From: Sporichthya polymorpha DSM 43042
GTDB lineage: Bacteria; Actinomycetota; Actinomycetes; Sporichthyales; Sporichthyaceae
Assembly: GCF_000384115.1 (NCBI RefSeq)
Contig: NZ_KB913029.1
Location: 1,212,907-1,276,906, forward strand
DNA: 64,000 nucleotides
Direction of reading: 5' to 3'
In this document: in pieces, positions 18,387-26,066 of the stretch
Numbering within the stretch: position 1 is the first letter of the stretch
Layout of the letters: every line of letters begins with the position of its first letter
Notes under the pieces: model-generated
Databases searched by the model: none
What the model was told of the DNA's origin: nothing
What the model saw: the letters and a program-made list of their open reading frames with translations, nothing else
Made by a program: the position numbers and the translations under genes

Positions 18387-18838
18387 ACGCGCTGCGCCGT
18401 CTCTATGGCGAGCACCCGGGGCACGCGCTCGTGCTGCTGGTGTCGTTCGTCCCCGCCGCCCTGGCCCTGCGTGAGCTGCTCGACGAACGGCCGCGCGAGG
18501 TCGCGACCTGGCTGATCGGCGGCGCCGTCCTGCACGACGGGCTGCTGCTCCCGGCGTACGTGGTGGCCGACGCGGTCACGGTGGCCGCCTGGCGCCGGCG
18601 GCCCGGGCGGGTGGCCTGGCTGAACTTCGTCCGGATACCGCTCGCGGTCTCGGGAATGCTGCTGCTGATGTTCTCGCCGACCATCCTGCGCCAGGCCTCC
18701 TCCTACGAGGCGAAGACCGGCCGACCGCTCGACGAGTTCGCGGGCCGGTGGCTGCTCGTCACCGCGATCCTCGCCGGGATCTCGGCGCTCTGGTACCTCA
18801 CGCGGGTGGCGGTCGTCCGGCGGGCGGCCCCGACATGA
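18383..18838 (+). CDS. Small membrane protein of the glycosyltransferase/Moco operon
   Basis: A 151-residue protein with about four predicted helices (13-32, 38-60, 73-92 and 118-140) and no recognised domain. It overlaps both neighbours by 4 nt, so it is co-translated with the Moco fusion and the GT87-like transferase. A role as membrane partner or quinone-site subunit of the Moco protein is possible. I see no catalytic motif. Confidence 0.75.
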   Translation: MNALRRLYGEHPGHALVLLVSFVPAALALRELLDERPREVATWLIGGAVLHDGLLLPAYVVADAVTVAAWRRRPGRVAWLNFVRIPLAVSGMLLLMFSPTILRQASSYEAKTGRPLDEFAGRWLLVTAILAGISALWYLTRVAVVRRAAPT

Positions 18839-20265
18839 CGGTCCGTCAGCTCGCGGCCGTCGCCGCCCTGGCGTTCGCCGGTTCGGTGGTCGTCGAGGTC
18901 GGCGCGCTGCGCGGAGGAGCGCCGGACGCCGGCTCGGTCGAGCGGCTGCTGGCCTGGTACGCCGCGGCGGCGGTGCTGTTCGCCGTCGGGGGGTGGGCGG
19001 TACGGAGCCTGCCGCTGCGCGCGTCGCTGAGTGCGACCCTGGCGGGAGGCGCGCTGCTGCAGGTGGTCGCGGTCGGGTACTCGCCGACCACGACCGACGA
19101 CTTCTGGCGCTACCTGTGGGACGGCAAGGTCCAGGCAGCCGGGATCGACCCGTACCGCTACGTCCCGCTGGACCCGGCGCTGGCCCACCTGCGCGACGAC
19201 GAACTGTTCCCGCCCGACCCGCGGACACCCGAGCAGGCCGCCGAAGCGACTGCCTTCGGCCGGACCGACGTCTGCACCACCCGCGGCGTCTCGCACGACT
19301 GCACGTGGATCAACCGGCCGCACGTCCGCACGATCTACCCGCCGGTGGCCGAGGGCGGCTTCCTGCTGCTCCACGTCGCGTCCCCCGACGAGCACCGGGT
19401 GCGGACGTTGCAGGTGACCCTCGGCGCGCTCGCGGTCGCGGTGACGGCCGCGCTCGCGTGGGCCCGGCAGCGGGCGGGGCGTGACCCCCGCGCGGCCGTG
19501 TGGTGGGCGTGGTGTCCGGTGGTGTGGCTGGAGGGTGCGAACAACGCGCACATCGACGTGCTCGGGGTGCTGCTGCTGGTCGGCGCGCTCGGACTGCTGG
19601 CCGGGCGTCGACTGGTCGCGGGTGGGGCGCTGTTCGGCGCGGCCGTCGCGGTGAAGCTCGTCCCCGTGCTGCTGGTGCCGGCGCTGCTGGTGCGCCGGGG
19701 ACACGTGGTGCTCGCCGCGGCGGCGGCGGTGTTCCTCGCGGGGTACGTCCCGCACGTCGCCGCCGTGGGCACGAACGTCCTCGGCTACCTGCCGGGCTAT
19801 CTGGAGGAAGAGGGGTACTCGGGCGCGCAGCGGTTCGGAGCGGTCCGGCTGCTGGTGCCGGACGCGGCGGCGCCGGCGGTGGCGGTCGCGGTGGGCGTCG
19901 CGGTGGCGGTGTGGGTGTGGCGGCGAGCGCAGGAGCACCCGTCGGCGGCGGACGCGCTGACGCTGGCAGGTGTCGCGTTCGTCCTCGTCGGCCCGAGTCA
20001 GCCCTGGTACGGGTTGCTGATCGTCGCGCTCGTCGCGCTCGCGGACCGACCGGAGTGGCTGGCGATCGCCGCCGCGGCGTATCCCGTCTACCAGGCGGGG
20101 AACCTGGGCGTGGACAACACGGCGATGCAGCAGTGGTGCTACCTGACGGCGGCCGCGGCGGCCGCGGTCGGCGGAGCCGTCAGACGGCGGCGGGGGTCCG
20201 CTCCGGCGGAGCGGCCCAGCTCGGCGCTTCCGCGGGAGCGGGCGTCGCGTCCGGCGCGGGCGTGA
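18835..20265 (+). CDS. GT87/DUF2029-type polyprenyl-phosphate mannosyltransferase
   Basis: A 476-residue polytopic GT-C transferase. After the first helices it shows the family signature TTTDDFWRYLWDGKVQAAGIDPYRYVP (Asp pair near 85) and a second conserved region DCTWINRPHVRTIYPP. At least eight further helices follow. Relatives add mannose from polyprenyl-phosphate-mannose to lipoglycans in the periplasm. The C-terminal 25 residues are Ser/Arg-rich. Its 3' end overlaps the convergent flavodoxin-like gene by 86 bp. Confidence 0.85.
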   Translation: MTVRQLAAVAALAFAGSVVVEVGALRGGAPDAGSVERLLAWYAAAAVLFAVGGWAVRSLPLRASLSATLAGGALLQVVAVGYSPTTTDDFWRYLWDGKVQAAGIDPYRYVPLDPALAHLRDDELFPPDPRTPEQAAEATAFGRTDVCTTRGVSHDCTWINRPHVRTIYPPVAEGGFLLLHVASPDEHRVRTLQVTLGALAVAVTAALAWARQRAGRDPRAAVWWAWCPVVWLEGANNAHIDVLGVLLLVGALGLLAGRRLVAGGALFGAAVAVKLVPVLLVPALLVRRGHVVLAAAAAVFLAGYVPHVAAVGTNVLGYLPGYLEEEGYSGAQRFGAVRLLVPDAAAPAVAVAVGVAVAVWVWRRAQEHPSAADALTLAGVAFVLVGPSQPWYGLLIVALVALADRPEWLAIAAAAYPVYQAGNLGVDNTAMQQWCYLTAAAAAAVGGAVRRRRGSAPAERPSSALPRERASRPARA

Positions 20266-20587
20266 AGACCAGACGCGTCATCTTCAGGTGCCGGTCGGGC
20301 GAACCGTCGGGGCAGTCGGGGTGGTGGTGGACGATCCACACCGGCCGCGTGCGCAGCAGTTCGGCGTTCGCGTTGAGGAAGCGCTCCAGCTCGACCCGGC
20401 CGGCGCTGGAGGGCCGGGCCCATCCGATGTAGGTGGCCGCGTAGGGCGCGATCGAGGTGATCCGGCTGAGCGGCTTGACGTCGACCTCGAGGTCGGGGAC
20501 GTCCGCGATCTGGTTCGCGATGTCGGTCGCGCAGGCGCTGTCGCACCCGGTTCCGCTGGCGTACGCCACAAGCACACGTGCGCTCAC
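20180..20587 (-). CDS. Flavodoxin-domain protein
   Basis: A 135-residue protein beginning MSARVLVAYASGTGCDSACATDIANQI, the phosphate-binding loop of a flavodoxin fold, followed by YIGWARPSSAGRVELERFL. The last 30 residues are Pro/Ala-rich and lie in the 86-bp overlap with the 3' end of the GT87 gene on the other strand. This tail is therefore constrained by, or derived from, the overlapping reading frame. An FMN-binding electron carrier of the HemG/FldA type is the likeliest role. Confidence 0.72.
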   Translation of the reverse strand: MSARVLVAYASGTGCDSACATDIANQIADVPDLEVDVKPLSRITSIAPYAATYIGWARPSSAGRVELERFLNANAELLRTRPVWIVHHHPDCPDGSPDRHLKMTRLVFTPAPDATPAPAEAPSWAAPPERTPAAV

Positions 20588-20727
20588 GACGGCCTCCTCC
20601 CACGAACGCCCTCGCGGGCGGCTGCGAGGCGACTACCCACCGGATCGGGCTCTCACACGAAAGGGTGAGCAAGATTGCAGTCAACGCTCCGCCTGGCCGC
20701 CGAACGGTCACTTCTCGCGCCGGACGG

Positions 20728-21189
20728 TCACGCCAGACGGGGCGGAAAACCCCCGGTCGCGGCCGGTCCCCAGCGCGTGGGCGTGATCCGGAGCAGGGAT
20801 TTGTTCTGCGCGACCATCGCCTGGCGGTACTCGTCCCAGTCCGGGTGCTCGCCGGAGATGCAGCGGAAGTACTCGACGAACGGCTCGACGTCCTCGGTCA
20901 CGTCGATCACCTCGGCGGTCCCGTCGACCTGGACCCAGGCCCCGTTCCATTCGTCCGAGAGCACCACGACGCTGACCTGCGGCCGCGCCCGCGCGTTCCG
21001 CGTCTTCGCCCGCTCCGGGTAGGTCGCGATCACGATCCGGCCGCCGGTGTCGACGCCCCCGGTCACCGGCGACGCCTGGGGCGTCCCGTCCGACCGCGTG
21101 GTCAGCAGGATCATCCGGTGCCGCGGCCGTACGAACTCCAGCAGCTGGTCCCGGTCGAGCTCGGTGTTCGTCGCGATCGTCCGTGCCAT
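20728..21189 (-). CDS. PPOX-class F420-dependent split-barrel protein
   Basis: A 153-residue split-barrel flavin/deazaflavin protein. It has the family opening RHRMILLTTRSDGTPQASPVTGGVDTGGRIVIAT, then KTRNARARPQVSVVV and WVQVDGTAEVID. Such F420-binding PPOX proteins reduce small heteroaromatic or quinone compounds in actinobacteria. It is monocistronic: 140 nt separate it from the flavodoxin gene and 28 nt from the small Cys protein upstream. Confidence 0.87.
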   Translation of the reverse strand: MARTIATNTELDRDQLLEFVRPRHRMILLTTRSDGTPQASPVTGGVDTGGRIVIATYPERAKTRNARARPQVSVVVLSDEWNGAWVQVDGTAEVIDVTEDVEPFVEYFRCISGEHPDWDEYRQAMVAQNKSLLRITPTRWGPAATGGFPPRLA

Positions 21190-21217
21190 GCCGCTCCTGT
21201 ACCCGTCGGTGCCGGCT

Positions 21218-21526
21218 CTAGGGTCGCGGATCCGTACGACGCCAGGAACGGCGGTCCCGGGAACGCCGCGTCGCCACCGTGCACGCGGGGCAGACGAAGC
21301 GCACCGCGTCGGCGTGGCCCCCCGACTCGGGCTGGACGTCGTCCCACGTCACGTGGGAGAAGCGATTCAGGCGGGCCCGCGAGAGCGGCAGCCCGCAGAC
21401 CGTCTGGTTCAGCCCCGGCACCCAGGCGTGGACCGCCCCCGCCGGAGCCCGGAACCCGTCCGGGTCGACCCAGGTGTCCGATGCGGCGACCGACGCGGTG
21501 GCGGCCTGAACCTTGGGCTGCGGCAT
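21218..21526 (-). CDS. Small cysteine-containing protein of unknown function
   Basis: A 102-residue soluble protein. A VCGLPLSR segment near residue 43 and a FVCPACTVA segment near residue 77 together supply three cysteines, with nearby histidines that could bind zinc. Tryptophans at 20, 34 and 61 are spaced through the core, and the C-terminus is basic. I do not recognise a named family, but the segment HAWVPGLNQTVCGLPLSRARLNRF has the look of a conserved actinobacterial protein. Its promoter region holds the long inverted repeat at 21564-21630. Confidence 0.65.
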   Translation of the reverse strand: MPQPKVQAATASVAASDTWVDPDGFRAPAGAVHAWVPGLNQTVCGLPLSRARLNRFSHVTWDDVQPESGGHADAVRFVCPACTVATRRSRDRRSWRRTDPRP

Positions 21527-21563
21527 GCTGCTCCGCTACCCCGGCGGGGCCGCATGAAGTGAG

Positions 21564-21630
21564 TGGACGAGTTGCAACTCGGGATCACTCGTGAGGCGGC
21601 GCAACCGCCCCATCCGTTGCAACTCGTCCA
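21564..21630. repeat. Long inverted repeat with 15-bp perfect arms
   Basis: TGGACGAGTTGCAAC (21564-21578) and its exact complement GTTGCAACTCGTCCA (21616-21630) enclose a 37-nt loop that has its own GGCGG/CCGCC stem. The left arm also contains the self-palindrome GAGTTGCAACTC. It sits after the 3' end of the methyltransferase gene and before the start of the small Cys gene, so it may be a terminator, an operator or both. Confidence 0.75.
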
Positions 21631-21649
21631 GTGGGTGCATGGAGCTCTT

Positions 21650-22456
21650 TCAGGCGAGGCGCACCAGCGACTGCAGATACTCCTGAGGCAGGACGAGGGT
21701 CCCGTCGTTGGCCTCGTTGCGGCGGCGCCAGACGTCGAGGACGGCGGCGCGGAGGTCGGCGAAGCGGTCGCCGAGCATGCGGGCGGCCACGACCATCATC
21801 GGGAAGTTCGCCAGAAAGTAGTCGGCGAAATCCTCCGGTGACCGCCACTCGATGGTGGCGGTGAGCTCGGCGAACTCGACGTCGGCGGCGCCAGGGAACA
21901 TCGCGTGGACGTGGTCGCGGGTGCCCCACAGCACCGGCGGGGAGGCGAAGGGCGGGGGCGGGGGCAGGAAGGAGCCGGAGGTCGCGAAGACCTCGCCCAC
22001 CGTGCCTTCCGGCGTCCAGCAGCAGATCGCGATCAGCCCGCCGGGGCGGGTCACGCGCGCCATCTCGGCGGCCACGACGTCGTGGCGGGGCGCGAACATG
22101 TGGCCGAAGGTCGAGAAGACGACGTCGAACGAGTCGTCGTCGAACGGCAGGGCCTCGGCGTCGCCCTCGACCCAGGTGATCTCGACCCCGGCGTCGGCGG
22201 CCTTCTTGCGGCCCGCGTCGAGCAGGGCTGGGACGAGGTCGAGGCCCGTGACCGTCGCGCCGGCGCGTGCGGCGGGGAGCGCCGCGTTCCCCGCGCCGCA
22301 GGCGACGTCGAGGACCGCCGCCCCCGGCGACACCTGCGCGGCCTCCACCACCCGCACCCCGACGTGCTCGATGTGCCGGGAGAGCTCGACGTAGTTCCCG
22401 GCGGCCCAGGCTTCCTTCGCCATGGCCTTGACCTGGTCCAGCGACGGACTGTTCAC
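21650..22456 (-). CDS. UbiE-like SAM-dependent methyltransferase
   Basis: A 268-residue class I methyltransferase of the UbiE/Methyltransf_11 type. Motif I is VLDVACGAGNAALPAARAGATVTGLDL (about 49-75), motif II is EGDAEALPFDDDSFDVVFSTFGHMF, and motif III is RVTRPGGLIAICCW. The GTG start at 22456 follows a GGAGGTGA ribosome site. It is a single gene between the acyl-CoA synthetase and the inverted repeat. The substrate is unknown. Confidence 0.88.
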   Translation of the reverse strand: MNSPSLDQVKAMAKEAWAAGNYVELSRHIEHVGVRVVEAAQVSPGAAVLDVACGAGNAALPAARAGATVTGLDLVPALLDAGRKKAADAGVEITWVEGDAEALPFDDDSFDVVFSTFGHMFAPRHDVVAAEMARVTRPGGLIAICCWTPEGTVGEVFATSGSFLPPPPPFASPPVLWGTRDHVHAMFPGAADVEFAELTATIEWRSPEDFADYFLANFPMMVVAARMLGDRFADLRAAVLDVWRRRNEANDGTLVLPQEYLQSLVRLA

Positions 22457-22575
22457 GGCTCACCTCCACAGCGGGCCGGCGCACCACCGGGCGCCGGCGG
22501 TTCCGCGGCCAGTATCGAGCCGAGACGCGCCCAGGAACCCTTACGAGTCCGTGACGCCGCGTCAGTCCGGATGGG

Positions 22576-24294
22576 TCAGCCGCCGAGGACCTCGCCCGCC
22601 CGCCGGACCAGCGCGAACTTCTGCACCTTGCCGGTCGGGGTGGTGGGGAGCTCCGCGCCGTCGAGAAGCAGGACGTGCTTGGGGACCTTGAACCGCGCGA
22701 GCTTGTCCCGACACAACTGCAGGACGGCCTCGGGGTCGACGGTCGTCCCGGGCTCCGGGACGACCCACAGGCACCCGACCTCGCCCCAGCGGTCGTCGGG
22801 GACGCCGACGGCGTACGCCTGGCTGACCCCGGGCATCGCCGAGACGAGTTCCTCGATCTCCTTGGGCATCACGAGTTCGCCGCCGCTCTTGTAGAGCTCC
22901 TTGCTGCGCCCCGTCAACTGCAGGTACCCGTCGTCGCGGACGAGGCCGAGGTCGCCGGAGTGGACCCAGCCGCCGCGGAGAGCGAGCGCGGTCTCCTCGG
23001 GCTTGTCCCAGAACCCGCGCATGTGCGTCGGGCCGCGGGAGACGAGTTCGCCCTCGGCGCCGGCTGGCAGCGGATCGCCGGTGAGCGGGTCGACGGTGCG
23101 GTACTCGCACAACGCACCGCCGACGGGGTCGACCGCGCCGTCGGGGCCGGGCAGGCCCGCGACGCCGGCGAGCTTCGGACGACCGACGGTGGTCGAGTGC
23201 TGCTCGAGCGGGTCCTCCGGCACGGACAGGGTCATGGCCCCGCCGGTCTCGGTCATGCCGTAACCGGTGACGATCTCCGTGATGCCGAGTTCACTGCGGA
23301 CCTTCTCCCACAGCCACACCGGGGCCGGGGCCGCGCCGGAGAGGATCGCGAACACCGACGACAGGTCACGCGTGGCGCGGTCGGGGTGCTCCACGAGCGC
23401 GACGGTCATCGTCGGTACGCAGAGAATGTCGGTCGCGCGGTGGCGCTCGATGCCGGCGAAGTAGTCGGCGGGCGTGAACGTCAGCCGCGGCACGATGGCA
23501 CCGCCGACGAACATCGACGCGATCAGACCTTCGACGTAGCCGAACATGTGGTAGCAGGGCAGTGAGAACAGCACCCGGCGGCCGTCCTCGAACGCGCGGG
23601 TCAGCGCGGACGCGTAGCCGGTCCGTTGCACGGCGTCGTGACTGACCATCACACCCTTGGGTGAGCCGGTCGTCCCGGAGGTGTAGAGGATGTCGCCCAC
23701 GTCGGACGGATCGACGTCGTGCGTCGCGGCGCCCGGGTTCGCGTCGCCCAGTTCGCCGAGACTGCCGACGGTGTGGACCCCGGGCCGCTCCCGGCCGTCG
23801 GTCGAGAGCACCACGACGGCACGCAGGTCGGGCAGCGCGTCGGTGGGGCCGTTCTCCCAGCCGGGCGCGATCTCGTCGAGCATCGCGAGGTAGTCGAGGT
23901 CGCCGAAGCTGGTCATCGTCACGAGCACGTTGCAGCGCGACTGCCGCAGCACGTACGCGAGCTCGTCCACGCGGTAGAGGAAGTTGAACGGGATCGCCAC
24001 CGCGCCGACCCGCGCGATCGCGAACTTGCACGGGACGAACTCGAGGTGGTTCGCCATCAGCATCCCCACCCGGTCGCCGGGGCGGACACCCAGCGCGGCG
24101 AGCCCGTCGGCGAGGCGACGGGACTCGGCCGCCGCGTCCGCGTAGCTCAGCGCCCGGTCGTCGGTGAGGACCAGGGGGCGGTCACCGAACTCGGCGGCGC
24201 AGGAGTCGAGGAAGGCGTCCAGGGTCCGCGGTTCCCAGATCGGGAAGCGGGCCGCGAGCGCCGTACGTCGCTGCTGGGGGCTCGTCGGGAACAT
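22576..24294 (-). CDS. Fatty-acid/carboxylate-CoA ligase (ANL superfamily)
   Basis: A 572-residue adenylate-forming enzyme. It shows the AMP-binding P-loop YTSGTTGSPKGV (about 205-216), GYGMTETGG, the hinge TGRSKELYKSGGE and the C-terminal catalytic lysine in TPTGKVQK. It activates a carboxylic acid to its CoA thioester. I place the start at ATG 24294, where the MFPTSPQQRR sequence begins; the 24-residue extension to 24366 reads like non-coding sequence. The adjacent TetR-controlled block makes lipid or steroid acids plausible substrates, but nothing in the sequence fixes chain length. Confidence 0.9.
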   Translation of the reverse strand: MFPTSPQQRRTALAARFPIWEPRTLDAFLDSCAAEFGDRPLVLTDDRALSYADAAAESRRLADGLAALGVRPGDRVGMLMANHLEFVPCKFAIARVGAVAIPFNFLYRVDELAYVLRQSRCNVLVTMTSFGDLDYLAMLDEIAPGWENGPTDALPDLRAVVVLSTDGRERPGVHTVGSLGELGDANPGAATHDVDPSDVGDILYTSGTTGSPKGVMVSHDAVQRTGYASALTRAFEDGRRVLFSLPCYHMFGYVEGLIASMFVGGAIVPRLTFTPADYFAGIERHRATDILCVPTMTVALVEHPDRATRDLSSVFAILSGAAPAPVWLWEKVRSELGITEIVTGYGMTETGGAMTLSVPEDPLEQHSTTVGRPKLAGVAGLPGPDGAVDPVGGALCEYRTVDPLTGDPLPAGAEGELVSRGPTHMRGFWDKPEETALALRGGWVHSGDLGLVRDDGYLQLTGRSKELYKSGGELVMPKEIEELVSAMPGVSQAYAVGVPDDRWGEVGCLWVVPEPGTTVDPEAVLQLCRDKLARFKVPKHVLLLDGAELPTTPTGKVQKFALVRRAGEVLGG

Positions 24295-24377
24295 TTCTCC
24301 ACTCTGCCAAAGACCGGCGTGCCCCGGACGGCGCTCGTCGATCCGCTCCCCCGGTTCGCCCCTCATCCCCCCCGGTC

Positions 24378-24427
24378 AAGAAAGGGTGACACCCCTTACT
24401 CCGCAGTAGGGGGTGTCACCCTTTCTT
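24378..24427. terminator. Palindromic terminator repeat, copy 1
   Basis: Perfect 18-bp arms AAGAAAGGGTGACACCCC and GGGGTGTCACCCTTTCTT are joined by TTACT-CCGC-AGTAG. Only one mismatch separates this from a 23-bp stem with a CCGC loop. It lies 29 nt past the livF stop and is oriented to terminate livGF. Near-identical copies lie at 40384 and 48106. Confidence 0.85.
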
Positions 24428-24455
24428 CACAGCGTCTCGCGGGCGCACCGCGACA

Positions 24456-25202
24456 TCAGGCGGTGCGGGCGGCAGCAGCGCCGGCGGTGCCGGCGGTGTT
24501 CGTTCCGGCGTAGGCGGCGAAGATCTCGTCCTCGCTGAACTGGTCGGAGCGGCCGGCCAGGCGGATCGTTCCGCGCGCGACGACGACAACGCTGTCGGCG
24601 AGAGCGAGCGCACGGTGGACGAACTGTTCGACGACGATGAGCGCCACGCCCGCGTCCTTGAGCGTGGCCAGGAACTCGAAGATCTCGTCGACGAGGTTGG
24701 GCGCCAGGCCCATCGAGACCTCGTCGAGCAGGACGACCTTCGGGGACTGGATGTAGGAACGCGCGACCGCGAGCATCTGCTGCTCGCCACCGCTCATGGT
24801 CCCGGCGACCTGCGAGAGGCGCTGACCCAGACGCGGGAACGCCGAAGCGGCCTTCTCGATCGCCGTCGTGGCCTGCCCACGCGGGGCCTGCAGGATCAGG
24901 TTCTCCTTCACCGTCAGCGACGGGAAGATCCCGCGGGGGTCGGGGATGTGGCACAGCCCGGCCTTGACCCGCTCGTGCGTGGAACGCTTGGTCATGTCCT
25001 TGCCGTCGACGAGGATCTGACCCGCCGTCGGCTTGAGCAGACCGGAGCACGTCTTGAGGAACGTGGTCTTCCCGGCACCGTTCGGGCCCAGGATCGCCAT
25101 CGACCCGCCGGCCGGCAGCGTCAGACTCATGTTCCGCACGACCGTCTTCTCGCCGTACCCCGACGTGACGCCCCGCGCCTCGAGAATGTTCAGAGCACCC
25201 AT
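24456..25202 (-). CDS. livF: Branched-chain-type ABC transporter ATPase LivF
   Basis: A 248-residue nucleotide-binding protein. Walker A is GPNGAGKTT (39-47), signature MSGGEQQMLAVARSY and Walker B VVLLDEVSMGLAPNLVDE, the LivF-specific form. It lacks the C-terminal extension seen in LivG. The ATG shares one base with the livG stop (TGATG). The C-terminus is Ala/Thr-rich. No permease is in this operon; the fused LivHM at 34574-36556 is the nearest candidate partner. Confidence 0.92.
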   Translation of the reverse strand: MGALNILEARGVTSGYGEKTVVRNMSLTLPAGGSMAILGPNGAGKTTFLKTCSGLLKPTAGQILVDGKDMTKRSTHERVKAGLCHIPDPRGIFPSLTVKENLILQAPRGQATTAIEKAASAFPRLGQRLSQVAGTMSGGEQQMLAVARSYIQSPKVVLLDEVSMGLAPNLVDEIFEFLATLKDAGVALIVVEQFVHRALALADSVVVVARGTIRLAGRSDQFSEDEIFAAYAGTNTAGTAGAAAARTA

Positions 25203-26020
25203 CAGTGGCCTCCGACTCCGATGTCCTCCGTGCCCAGGTACGCCTTGCGGACGATGTCGCTGGTGAGGACCTCGCTCGGGACGCCTTCGAAGATCAGCTG
25301 ACCGAAGTCCAGGACGTAGGCGTAGTCGCACAGCCCGCTGATGACCGTCATGTCGTGCTCGACAATCAGGATCCCGATTCCGTTCTCGGCGACCACGTGT
25401 CGCAGCAACTCGGTGAACGCATCACTCTCGGAGTGGTCCAGACCCGAGGACGGCTCGTCGAGCAGGAGCAGCCGGAAGTCCCCCGCGAGCGCACGGGCCA
25501 GCTCGACCAGGCGCCGCTGACCGGTCGAGAGCCGGCCCGCCCGCGCCGAGGCGAGTTCACTGATCCCGCATTGCTCCATCGCACGCTGCGCGGCCTCCAT
25601 GACCAACGAGCGCTCACCCCGGCGAGGCAGCAACTGCGTCACCGGCGAGACCCCGGCGAGGCGTGCCTCGCGCCCCAGCGCGACGTTCTCGGCGACCGAG
25701 AGACTGTCGAACAGCTCGATCCGCTGGAACGTACGCCCGATACCCAAATGCGCGCGGCGGGACTCCGGCGCCTTCGTCAGATCGACCCCGTCGAAGGTGA
25801 TCGACCCCTCCGACGGGGTGAGGGAGCCGGAACAAGCGTTGAACGTCGTCGACTTGCCGGCACCGTTCGGTCCGATCAGGCCGGTGACCTGGCCGATCGG
25901 GGCACTCATCGTCAGGTGGTCCACCGCGGTGTGCCCACCGAAGCGGATCACCAGGCCGTCGATGTGCAGCCCGGCCAGGGCCGCGCGGGTCGCCGCGGCT
26001 TCGGTTGCCGTTATGGTCAT
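25202..26020 (-). CDS. livG: Branched-chain-type ABC transporter ATPase LivG
   Basis: A 272-residue nucleotide-binding protein. Walker A is GPNGAGKST (50-58), and the signature reads LSTGQRRLVELARAL instead of the usual LSGGQ. Walker B is LLLLDEPSSGLDHSES. The segment GIGRTFQRIELFDSLSVAENVALG is typical of LivG. I start at ATG 26020; the 29-residue extension upstream would read through the TGTCTAT operator. First gene of livGF, divergent from the FAD oxidoreductase operon. Confidence 0.92.
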   Translation of the reverse strand: MTITATEAAATRAALAGLHIDGLVIRFGGHTAVDHLTMSAPIGQVTGLIGPNGAGKSTTFNACSGSLTPSEGSITFDGVDLTKAPESRRAHLGIGRTFQRIELFDSLSVAENVALGREARLAGVSPVTQLLPRRGERSLVMEAAQRAMEQCGISELASARAGRLSTGQRRLVELARALAGDFRLLLLDEPSSGLDHSESDAFTELLRHVVAENGIGILIVEHDMTVISGLCDYAYVLDFGQLIFEGVPSEVLTSDIVRKAYLGTEDIGVGGH

Positions 26021-26022
26021 GG

Positions 26023-26047
26023 TGTCTATTATAGACATCCTGTCTAT
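26023..26047. promoter_or_regulatory. Putative TetR operator, TGTCTAT half-sites
   Basis: TGTCTAT (26023-26029), ATAGACA (26031-26037) and TGTCTAT (26041-26047) form two overlapping inverted repeats in the 46-nt gap between the divergent livG and FAD oxidoreductase starts. The same half-sites recur at 39659-39681. It is probably bound by one of the two paralogous TetRs encoded at 28717 and 39736. Confidence 0.75.
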
Positions 26048-26066
26048 TTCTGGCGAGGGTGCACAC

